From the NCBI GenBank assembly GCA_021837545.1, contig JAKBFR010000041.1, positions 1 to 19,032 of the forward strand: a DNA stretch of 19,032 bases, in the 5' to 3' direction. Positions 1-5,874 of this stretch are shown piece after piece (positions within the stretch are counted from its first letter, which is position 1; the number at the start of each line of letters is the position of its first letter). This DNA is from Bacillota bacterium (GTDB lineage: Bacteria; Bacillota_A; Clostridia; Clostridiales; Clostridiaceae). Position numbers and translations under genes: made by a program. The notes beneath the pieces are model-generated. The model did no database searches. It saw only the letters and a list, made by a program, of their open reading frames with translations, and was not told the DNA's origin.

Positions 1-53
1 TCAATTGTAACTATATATTCATAAATTTATTCATACTTTAAAATTGCACTGAA

Positions 54-83
54 AAAGAGCAAGATTTTTTAATCTCACTCTTT
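54..83 (-). terminator. Probable rho-independent terminator downstream of ychF
   Basis: Arms at 54-66 and 71-83 pair with two mismatches around a 4-nt loop. Read on the minus strand, the second arm runs straight into a TTTTT tract (complement of 52-56). It lies about 240 bases past the ychF stop, so it would end a long 3' UTR or a transcript crossing the palindromic stretch between them. The arms are AT-rich, so strength is uncertain. Confidence 0.45.
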
Positions 84-102
84 AATACAACTTATTTACT
101 TA

Positions 103-282
103 TATAGATATAGATAAACAGATACACAATTGTACTTATTCATTAATTAAATTGGTAATTTAAAAGTACTAATTGTCAATGTTCAATGCTCAATTTTCAA
201 TTGTTAACCATTGATCATTGATAATTGAACATTGATAATTAATCGCCAAGTATAAGTACAATTTACAATGTAGGTATCTATA
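103..282. repeat. Nested inverted-repeat (palindromic) intergenic segment
   Basis: Three sets of inverted arms are nested around a centre near 205. The outermost pair is 8 bp (103-110 with 275-282), the next is an exact 12 bp (128-139 with 252-263), and the innermost is 17 bp with one mismatch (171-187 with 224-240, core CAATGTTCAAT). The middle repeats short CAATTG/ATTGA words. No open reading frame is supported, and the only other signal I see in the first 323 bases is the hairpin at 54-83. It resembles a miniature repeat or a long imperfect hairpin; origin unknown. Confidence 0.5.
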
Positions 283-323
283 CATACTCCACTTCTAAGC
301 TATACTTATTCTATAAAATATGT

Positions 324-1421
324 CTACACATTAAATCTAAAATTAACTACATCTCCATCTTGCATTATGTAGTCTTTTCCTTCAAGTCTAAATTTTCCTT
401 TTTCTTTAGCGGCTGCTTCTGAACCACATTCAACTAAATCATCATATCCAACTACTTCCGCTCTAATAAATCCTCTTTCAATATCAGAGTGAATCTTACC
501 TGCCGCTGCTGGTGCTTTAGTCCCTCTTTTAATTGTCCACGCTCTAACTTCTTGAACTCCAGCTGTTAGGTAACTCATAAGACCAAGTAATTTATAACTA
601 GTTTCAACTAATTTATCTAGTCCTGATTCATCTAATCCATATTCACCTAACATTTCAGCTTTTTCATCATCTTCAAGTCCTGATAATTCTTCCTCAATCT
701 TAGCGCTTACAACCATAACTTCCGAATTTTCTTCTGCTGCATATTCTTTAACTTTTTTAACATAATCATTATCAAAGTTACCTTCCATAACATCATCCTC
801 AGAAATATTACAAGCATATAAAACTTTCTTTGAAGTAATTAAGAATAAGCTTTTTGCAAAAGCATCTTCTTCTTCTGTAACTTCTAAAGTTCTAACAGGT
901 TTATTATCTTCTAATTGCTCCTTCATTTTTTCCATGATTGCATATTCAAATTTCGCAGTCTTATCTCCTGATCTTACAAGTTTTATTGATTTTTCCATTC
1001 TTCTTTCTAAAACTTCTAAATCAGAAAATATTAATTCTAAATTTATAGTTTCTATATCGCGTATTGGATCAATAGAACCATCAACATGAACAACATTACC
1101 ATCATCAAAGCATCTAACAACATGAACTATTGCTTCAACTTCTCTAATATGTGATAAAAATTTATTTCCTAATCCTTCACCCTTAGAAGCTCCCTTAACT
1201 AATCCTGCTATATCATAAAACTCTATTGCTGTGTATACCTTTTTCTTTGTATTATACATTTTTTCTAAAACTTCTAATCTCTTATCTGGAACACTTACAA
1301 CTCCAATATTGGGTTCAATTGTACAAAATGGATAATTCGCTGATTCCGCCCCAGCCTTTGTTATCGCATTGAACAATGTGCTCTTACCTACATTCGGTAA
1401 ACCTACCATACCTAATTTCAT
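324..1421 (-). CDS. ychF: Redox-regulated ATPase YchF (Obg-family P-loop protein)
   Basis: This is a full-length 365-residue protein of the YchF/OLA1 family, cytoplasmic ribosome-associated P-loop NTPases that prefer ATP to GTP. The Walker A motif GLPNVGKST lies at residues 7-15. The switch region follows, with DIAGLVKGAS near residues 70-79. The family's altered base-specificity motif reads NISE in place of the NKxD of GTPases, which is what marks it as an ATPase. A helical coiled-coil domain fills the middle, and the C-terminal TGS domain starts near TAGVQEVRAWTIKRGTKAP. The ATG is preceded by AGAAAGGAATG and by a consensus sigma-A promoter. The gene stands alone; pdaA upstream is divergent. 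Family assignment is very secure. The cellular role (translation quality control, stress response) is known for homologues rather than seen here. Confidence 0.97.
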   Translation of the reverse strand: MKLGMVGLPNVGKSTLFNAITKAGAESANYPFCTIEPNIGVVSVPDKRLEVLEKMYNTKKKVYTAIEFYDIAGLVKGASKGEGLGNKFLSHIREVEAIVHVVRCFDDGNVVHVDGSIDPIRDIETINLELIFSDLEVLERRMEKSIKLVRSGDKTAKFEYAIMEKMKEQLEDNKPVRTLEVTEEEDAFAKSLFLITSKKVLYACNISEDDVMEGNFDNDYVKKVKEYAAEENSEVMVVSAKIEEELSGLEDDEKAEMLGEYGLDESGLDKLVETSYKLLGLMSYLTAGVQEVRAWTIKRGTKAPAAAGKIHSDIERGFIRAEVVGYDDLVECGSEAAAKEKGKFRLEGKDYIMQDGDVVNFRFNV

Positions 1422-1475
1422 CTATGTACATTCCTTTCTAACTTCTAACTTTTAAATTTTAATACACCTTTAAAA

Positions 1476-1504
1476 ATTATACTCTAGAACATTTTTTATT
1501 TCAA
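1476..1504 (-). promoter_or_regulatory. Sigma-A promoter of ychF
   Basis: On the minus strand TTGAAA (complement of 1499-1504) and TATAAT (complement of 1476-1481) are separated by exactly 17 bases. The -10 is perfect and the -35 matches four of six consensus positions. The start codon lies about 55 bases downstream of the -10, leaving room for a short leader and the ribosome binding site. Confidence 0.8.
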
Positions 1505-1656
1505 CTCTAACTTCAGAATACCTATAAGCGATATTTAAAAATTTTATTTCATATTCATTGGGTATATGGCAAAATCTCCTTTTAGTTAAGGTATATATAT
1601 AATTTACCATGGTTATTCTTTAATAAATTTCAAATACTATAAGTAATTAAGCGTCA

Positions 1657-1685
1657 AGGCACAATCAAAAAAATAACAAGTCCAT
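1657..1685 (-). repeat. Solo 29-bp end of the interspersed palindromic repeat
   Basis: These 29 bases (beginning AGGCACAATC and ending AACAAGTCCAT) are the exact reverse complement of 3700-3728, the right end of the complete element at 3582-3728. Similarity stops abruptly on both sides, so only the terminal arm is present here. It lies in the leader region of pdaA and contains the upstream in-frame ATG at 1684, which makes that ATG a poor start candidate. Confidence 0.8.
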
Positions 1686-1746
1686 GCGCCTAAGTTATCA
1701 ATATAAGGCTTATACCAATACTATTTTAAAGATTGAAGGTGAAAAA

Positions 1747-2634
1747 ATGAAAAAATCAATAAAATCTTCTATTGCTCTTTCTTTAATTCTAAATCTAATT
1801 GTAATTTCTCCATCCCAATATGTAAGAGCTACAAGTAATGAAGATGTGGATGCAAATGAATGTTTTCAAGAAGATGGAGTCTTTGGAGATATTTCAGATA
1901 TTGATAATATAAGAGATATTTTTTCCTCTTTTAGTAATCAAGACGAACTTAACTGGTACTATGTTGGAAAAGGAAAAGGCCAAATCGCAGAAGCGCCAAG
2001 AGAATCTATTGATTTTCTTAAAGAAAATTCTGCTTATTACTTAGGTGATACTTCAAATAAAGTTTTATATCTTACTTTTGATGAAGGATATGAGAACGGT
2101 CACACTGGGCAAATTCTAGATATACTAAAAGAACATAACGTACCTGCTGCTTTTTTTGTTGTTAAACCTTATATTATTAAAGAACCAGAGCTAATTAAGC
2201 GAATGGTTGATGAAGGGCATATAGTTGGTAATCATAGCGTTCATCATCCTTCTATGGCACAAATACATGACAACGAAAAATTCAAAGCAGAACTTAATGG
2301 CGTAGAAGATGCTTATAAAGAACTTATTGGAGAAGATATGCCAGCATTCTTTAGACCTCCAATGGGGAAATACTCAAAAGAATCTTTGCAATTGACAAAG
2401 GATTTAGGATATAAAACTATATTTTGGAGCTTTGCTTATAAAGATTGGCTAATAAACAATCAACCGTCTGAAAGTTATGCACTAGAAAAAATATGTAAAG
2501 GCGCTCATCCTGGTTCTATAATGCTTTTACATGCAGTTTCAAATACAAATACAAATATACTTTCAACAGTTATTAAAACCCTAAAAGAAGATGGCTATGA
2601 ATTTAAATCATTAAATGATCTACCTACAGAATAA
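1747..2634 (+). CDS. pdaA: Polysaccharide deacetylase, PdaA-type (muramic delta-lactam synthesis in spore cortex)
   Basis: The product is a 295-residue exported deacetylase of the NodB/CE4 fold. Residues 1-28 look like a signal peptide (MKKS start, hydrophobic core, likely cleavage after VRA). Catalytic motifs, in order, are TFDEGYENG (D112), the metal-binding HxxxH in NHSVHHPS (H163, H167), FRPPMGKYS (R203) and LLHAVS (H262). The DWLINNQ segment and the YYLGDT lead-in are characteristic of PdaA, which de-N-acetylates MurNAc stripped of its peptide so that the cortex delta-lactam can form. The second Asp of the usual TFDD motif is Glu here; B. subtilis PdaA also departs from it. I chose this ATG because it has AAGGTGA upstream and begins a clean signal peptide; an ATG at 1684 lies in repeat DNA. 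It is followed directly by a strong terminator. Confidence 0.93.
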   Translation: MKKSIKSSIALSLILNLIVISPSQYVRATSNEDVDANECFQEDGVFGDISDIDNIRDIFSSFSNQDELNWYYVGKGKGQIAEAPRESIDFLKENSAYYLGDTSNKVLYLTFDEGYENGHTGQILDILKEHNVPAAFFVVKPYIIKEPELIKRMVDEGHIVGNHSVHHPSMAQIHDNEKFKAELNGVEDAYKELIGEDMPAFFRPPMGKYSKESLQLTKDLGYKTIFWSFAYKDWLINNQPSESYALEKICKGAHPGSIMLLHAVSNTNTNILSTVIKTLKEDGYEFKSLNDLPTE

Positions 2635-2635
2635 A

Positions 2636-2672
2636 AAATTCCCTCAAAATAAAAATTATTTTGAGGGAATTT
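2636..2672. terminator. Bidirectional rho-independent terminator
   Basis: Perfect 16-bp arms (2636-2651 and 2657-2672) flank the 5-nt loop AAAAT, with a GC-containing core CCCTC/GAGGG. T-rich sequence follows on the plus strand. On the minus strand the second arm is followed by a run of T (complement of the A run at 2633-2638). It sits between convergent genes, two bases after the pdaA stop and 19 bases past the stop of the two-TM gene, so it can serve both. Confidence 0.92.
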
Positions 2673-2690
2673 ATTTATTCATTTATTAAT

Positions 2691-3236
2691 TTATTTTTTA
2701 CTTTGTGTGTATATTTTATTTGTTAAGTTTTTTACATCATCACTTACTTTTATAGAAGAATTTTTCATTAGAATAATATTATTTAATGTATTTAAATCTT
2801 GAGAGCTATAGACACTATGATTAATTGGATAACTCTCGCCCTTAGAATTCTTATTTTTATTATTTTTGCTATTTTTATTACTTTTATTATCATTACCGTT
2901 AAATCCAATTGTTAGAAAATCTTTTTTCTTAGTTTTAGTTTCATTGCCTTTTGCAATATAAATAGCATTGATGCTACTATATTTTATTGATTTTATTAAA
3001 TCATTACTTTTATAAAATTCCACATTATTTTCTTTAAGTATTATATCTTGACTGTATTCTACTAAAACTGAAAGTGCAGTTATTATCCCAGTAAATACAA
3101 ATATCCATAGAAGAATGCTCTTTGGTCCGTCTGCAATAATTCCAAACATTATTCCCATTACTATTTCAAGTATTGAAACACCTATCATTACACCATTTCT
3201 TTTTTTAATAACAATAGGAAACTTTGTACTTTCCAT
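2691..3236 (-). CDS. Uncharacterised two-TM membrane protein with Asn/Lys-rich insert
   Basis: I do not recognise this 181-residue protein. Two hydrophobic segments (about residues 14-34 and 40-60) form a helical hairpin. A soluble part of short strand-like stretches follows (DIILKENNVEFYKSNDLIKSI and so on), which recalls a bacterial PH-like or membrane-anchored beta domain; this is only a fold guess. Residues 113-133 are almost purely Asn, Lys and Ser, probably a disordered loop splitting the soluble domain. The ATG has a near-perfect AAAGGAGG at good spacing and a consensus promoter, so the gene is real and probably expressed in vegetative cells. It converges on pdaA and shares its terminator. 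The small gene at 3442 diverges from it. Confidence 0.85.
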   Translation of the reverse strand: MESTKFPIVIKKRNGVMIGVSILEIVMGIMFGIIADGPKSILLWIFVFTGIITALSVLVEYSQDIILKENNVEFYKSNDLIKSIKYSSINAIYIAKGNETKTKKKDFLTIGFNGNDNKSNKNSKNNKNKNSKGESYPINHSVYSSQDLNTLNNIILMKNSSIKVSDDVKNLTNKIYTQSKK

Positions 3237-3289
3237 TGTCTATTCCTCCTTTAGATTATTTAGTTCTACGTATTTCTTTCCAATTGATA

Positions 3290-3318
3290 ATTATACGTAT
3301 ACATATCATACTATTCAA
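3290..3318 (-). promoter_or_regulatory. Sigma-A promoter of the two-TM protein gene
   Basis: On the minus strand TTGAAT (complement of 3313-3318) and a perfect TATAAT (complement of 3290-3295) are spaced by 17 bases. The start codon is about 54 bases downstream of the -10, with the Shine-Dalgarno between them. Confidence 0.75.
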
Positions 3319-3441
3319 TATTATATACCATATATACAATATTTTTCAATACTTGTACATATTATATCCAAAAATTTAAATGTATCAAAATTTAATATAA
3401 GTACAAAATACTTAATAAGACACATGAAAGGAGTGATTAAT

Positions 3442-3582
3442 ATGCCAAATAAAGAAGGGGCAATTAACCCAATACAAAAAGGAGCAAGAAGACAAAATTT
3501 ACATGATAAGCAAGATAATCTTGGTGGAAATCATAAAACTAAACCTGAATATACAAATTTTGAAGGAAAACCAATAGACTAA
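3442..3582 (+). CDS. Small uncharacterised hydrophilic protein (46 aa)
   Basis: This is a short gene for a 46-residue protein that starts MPNKEGAINP and ends TNFEGKPID. It is rich in Lys, Asn, Gln and Gly and has no membrane segment, Cys or signal peptide. The start is set by AAAGGAG eight to nine bases upstream; an in-frame ATG at 3424 lies before that site and is rejected. The ordered charged composition and strong ribosome binding site argue for a real gene. No sigma-A promoter is apparent. A CATATTATA at 3358-3366 fits the -10 of mother-cell or forespore sigma factors but lacks a matched -35. The stop codon overlaps the first base of the repeat element at 3582. Function unknown; its size and setting next to pdaA would suit a spore-associated small protein, which is speculation. 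Confidence 0.75.
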   Translation: MPNKEGAINPIQKGARRQNLHDKQDNLGGNHKTKPEYTNFEGKPID

Positions 3583-3728
3583 GGCACATGAAAGAAAATA
3601 ACAAGTCCAAAATGCCATGATTATTTTTCATCAGGCAAGGAAGCAGATTGGTCTCATAGCGAGTCTAGCTTCCTTTATGATGGAAAATAGGATTGGTAGA
3701 TGGACTTGTTATTTTTTTGATTGTGCCT
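3582..3728. repeat. 147-bp nested palindromic interspersed repeat (MITE-like or structured RNA)
   Basis: The 28-bp ends (3582-3609 and 3701-3728) are inverted copies matching at 24 of 28 positions without gaps. Inside them a second pair (3623-3633 with 3678-3688) matches at 10 of 11, and a third (3637-3644 with 3668-3675, AAGGAAGC/GCTTCCTT) is perfect. The whole could fold as one long interrupted hairpin on either strand. It has no reading frame and starts exactly at the stop of the 46-aa gene. The last 29 bases (3700-3728) recur exactly, inverted, at 1657-1685. The right arm carries a T7 run after the stem, so it could also terminate transcription. Confidence 0.75.
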
Positions 3729-3735
3729 AATTTAA

Positions 3736-3778
3736 AGAGATACTTAGTAATAATTTAAGTAAAACTAAGTACCTCTCT
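3736..3778 (-). terminator. Possible weak terminator hairpin after fchA
   Basis: TACTTAG (3741-3747) pairs with CTAAGTA (3765-3771), extended by AGAGA/TCTCT across a two-base bulge, with a 17-nt loop. It begins 38 bases past the fchA stop. On the minus strand only TTTAAATT follows, without a proper T tract, so termination is doubtful. Confidence 0.35.
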
Positions 3779-3816
3779 ATGTATATTCAAAAAACAACAT
3801 ATTAAAAAGCATATTA

Positions 3817-4464
3817 TTAATTAGGGTAAATAACACTGTTTACATCTTCAGTAATAGAATTCTTTTCTTTAATTGATTTTTCCATAATCCCTTTTAATTC
3901 ATTATCAACTTTATTAAATAATTCTTCACTTCTAAGTCCATTTAAATTCACTTTAACATTCACTATAGAACTTTCTATAGCGCTATGAAGTAAAATTGCA
4001 GAAATGGCCAAATCTGATAATAACATTTTATTCCCATACTTAGCCATAATCTTTAGATTCTTGTAAAATTCCAAGCCTTCCCTTGCTAAAATTAAAGGTG
4101 CTTCCATAGATTTTATCGTATTTTCTTTTATAGCTAATGCTCTTTTTTCTTTATCTTCTTCAGTATCCTTAGATAATTTATAAGAATCCATTAATTTTAA
4201 AAAATTTTCTCTATCTTCTTCCATAAGCTCTAAGCTTCTTGATGTAAATTCTTCAGACTCTTTTTTAAATTTATCTATAGTTTCTTTTTCGTTATTTTCT
4301 AAAGCCATATAATTTTTTTTACCTACTGTTAACGAATAAACCATAGAATTTAACGCTCCTGATAATGCAGCAATAAGTCCAGCTACACTTCCACCACCTG
4401 GTGCAGATAAATCTGATCCTAGTTCTTCTAAGAACTGTTTAATACTTTCATCACAAAATTTCAT
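3817..4464 (-). CDS. fchA: Cyclodeaminase/cyclohydrolase family protein (methenyl-THF cyclohydrolase FchA type)
   Basis: This 215-residue all-helical protein belongs to the family of the formiminotransferase-cyclodeaminase C-terminal domain. The N-terminal signature APGGGSVAGL (about residues 22-31) is the folate-binding turn of that family. In clostridia, stand-alone members (FchA) act as 5,10-methenyltetrahydrofolate cyclohydrolase; others deaminate formiminotetrahydrofolate during purine or histidine breakdown. Sequence alone does not separate the two, and none of the usual partners (fhs, folD, ftcD, hutH) is in view. Length is normal for the single-domain form. A Shine-Dalgarno GAAGGGA lies rather far (about 10 bases) from the ATG. 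The EPS operon ends 180 bases upstream on the same strand without an obvious terminator, so read-through is possible. Confidence 0.88.
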   Translation of the reverse strand: MKFCDESIKQFLEELGSDLSAPGGGSVAGLIAALSGALNSMVYSLTVGKKNYMALENNEKETIDKFKKESEEFTSRSLELMEEDRENFLKLMDSYKLSKDTEEDKEKRALAIKENTIKSMEAPLILAREGLEFYKNLKIMAKYGNKMLLSDLAISAILLHSAIESSIVNVKVNLNGLRSEELFNKVDNELKGIMEKSIKEKNSITEDVNSVIYPN

Positions 4465-4507
4465 ATGTTGTTATTCCCTTCTATTTCAGTATTTTTTACC
4501 TTATGTC

Positions 4508-4563
4508 TAAGGAATATGAAAGAAAACAACAGACATGTCCTCAGACAAGGTACCTCACCCTTG
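4508..4563 (+). repeat. Partial, diverged relative of the interspersed palindromic repeat
   Basis: TAAGGAATATGAAAG at 4508-4522 matches the left end of the complete element (TAAGGCACATGAAAG at 3580-3594) at 12 of 15 positions. It continues with AAAACAAC and TCC in register, then TCAGACAAGG where the complete element has TCAGGCAAGG. The right half is missing or unrecognisable; a small CAAGG/CCTTG hairpin at 4546-4563 takes the place of the central stem. It lies between the EPS operon and fchA. Confidence 0.5.
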
Positions 4564-4644
4564 ATTTTATTACTTTAACTAAATTCAGTTAGCGTATTAA
4601 CTCCAATTTAAAAATTCAATTTTATATAGGCCTAACATTTCTGA

Positions 4645-5874
4645 TTATTCAATATTCTTATTATCTAAAATTGACACCAACGATCCCAAATATATCCAAA
4701 ATATCATAGAAATGAAGCTTACTATATATATTAGTGTACTCTCGAATAAATTTACTGCAAGAATTCCAACTATGAGTGAAGTTAATGTTGTCATTTGAAA
4801 TTTTTCTTTCCTCTTTAGTTTATCTAAATGTTGTATTATGAACATTAAAATTATTCCAATAAAAGCAAGAAATAATAATAATGAAATAATGCCATTTACG
4901 GTTGCTATTTGCACATATATATTGTGTAATCCTCCAATTGCTAATCCTGGTAAATCATCAGTTTCACGTGCACCTTTAACAGCCTCTACAAGTTCATTAT
5001 TCCCAACTCCATTTAAAGGATTCTCTTTTATTACAATAGCTGCTGAAGTCCAAAGGCTACTTCTTCCACTCGTAAAATCTCTAATATCATCCTTATATGT
5101 TAAGAATGTTCCACATATTAGTATTGGTATTAATAAAAATACAATTCTAAAATATTTATTTTTATTGTATACAAAAATAAATGTATATGCTACAGCTATT
5201 ACTATTAACAAAGCACTTCTTCCGTGTTCTCCCATCATCATTGTAGTCTGCAATATTATATTGACTATCAAGAATATCCTAACTTTATGGCTTTTAGATA
5301 TGTCATAAATATAAATACACATAACAATAGCTAATGCAGCTGCTATTGCCATTGCATTTTTATTTTCAAATACACCACCATTAACGCCATTAAATTCAAA
5401 AATAAAATCTCCAAGTTTAATTTTTATATCAAAAGATTTCATTATCAATGAGATACTAGAAGCAATAAACATAAAAATAACATAAAAATAAGTTATTATG
5501 TTCATCTCTTTAATAATAGTTTTTTTACATTTAAAAACATCTACTGTAAATATTATGACAAACAAAATTAAGTTAATAATCCAAACTTTTATATTATCAA
5601 TACTTCTGTAAGCAATAATATTTAATAATAATGTCATTATCATAAAAATTCCTAATGGAATATCGAATTTATAAATCTTTCTTCTTTTATAATCTTCAAT
5701 TATCATAATTAAAACTAAAATTATTCCCCACGCTAATGCTATATACTTTAATATCATTATTCCTGGCACATATTTTAAAATAGTCACAAATGTTAAACTT
5801 ACAAACAAATATAACAACTTAAAATAAAATTTATTATCTACAAAATCATATATATTTTTAATTATTTCCTTCAT
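4645..5874 (-). CDS. O-antigen ligase / polysaccharide polymerase-like membrane protein (WaaL/Wzy family)
   Basis: The 409-residue protein is almost wholly hydrophobic, with roughly ten to twelve membrane helices. The long external loop characteristic of the family carries GRSSLWTSA followed by ENPLNGVGNNE and GLHNIYVQ (about residues 265-320). In this family the loop's conserved Arg and His act in transferring an undecaprenyl-linked glycan to an acceptor or to another repeat unit. It is the last gene of the six-gene operon. Its ATG overlaps the end of the upstream glycosyltransferase gene by 17 bases, suggesting translational coupling; a plausible GGGAG is about 15 bases upstream, which is long. 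Ligase and polymerase cannot be told apart here. In a Gram-positive without lipid A, polymerisation or attachment of a surface glycan is the likelier role. Confidence 0.85.
   Translation of the reverse strand: MKEIIKNIYDFVDNKFYFKLLYLFVSLTFVTILKYVPGIMILKYIALAWGIILVLIMIIEDYKRRKIYKFDIPLGIFMIMTLLLNIIAYRSIDNIKVWIINLILFVIIFTVDVFKCKKTIIKEMNIITYFYVIFMFIASSISLIMKSFDIKIKLGDFIFEFNGVNGGVFENKNAMAIAAALAIVMCIYIYDISKSHKVRIFLIVNIILQTTMMMGEHGRSALLIVIAVAYTFIFVYNKNKYFRIVFLLIPILICGTFLTYKDDIRDFTSGRSSLWTSAAIVIKENPLNGVGNNELVEAVKGARETDDLPGLAIGGLHNIYVQIATVNGIISLLLFLAFIGIILMFIIQHLDKLKRKEKFQMTTLTSLIVGILAVNLFESTLIYIVSFISMIFWIYLGSLVSILDNKNIE

Larger units (their letters stand above)
1422..1746. other. Divergent intergenic region between ychF and pdaA
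   Basis: This 325-base gap holds the ychF promoter (1476-1504) and an isolated 29-bp repeat end (1657-1685). It also has a TATAAT-like hexamer at 1598-1603 facing pdaA, without a convincing -35 partner at normal spacing. Only the pdaA ribosome binding site (AAGGTGA just before 1747) clearly serves pdaA. In B. subtilis pdaA is a forespore sigma-G gene, but I could not find a convincing sigma-G site here. Confidence 0.5.

Noticed and set aside
1684..1746. Upstream in-frame ATG that would add 21 residues to PdaA
   Set aside because: It lies inside the 29-bp repeat, lacks a ribosome binding site and would bury the signal peptide. The ATG at 1747 has AAGGTGA and a clean signal sequence.
1501..1746. 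Sigma-G promoter for pdaA
   Set aside because: Candidates such as CATATTC near 1550 miss a consensus base and lack a proper -35 at 17 or 18 bases; they are also far from the start.
3115..3441. Longer plus-strand reading frame leading into the 46-aa gene
   Set aside because: The upstream part is antisense to the two-TM gene and its promoter, is Ile/Tyr/Phe-rich noise, and ignores the AAAGGAG before 3442.
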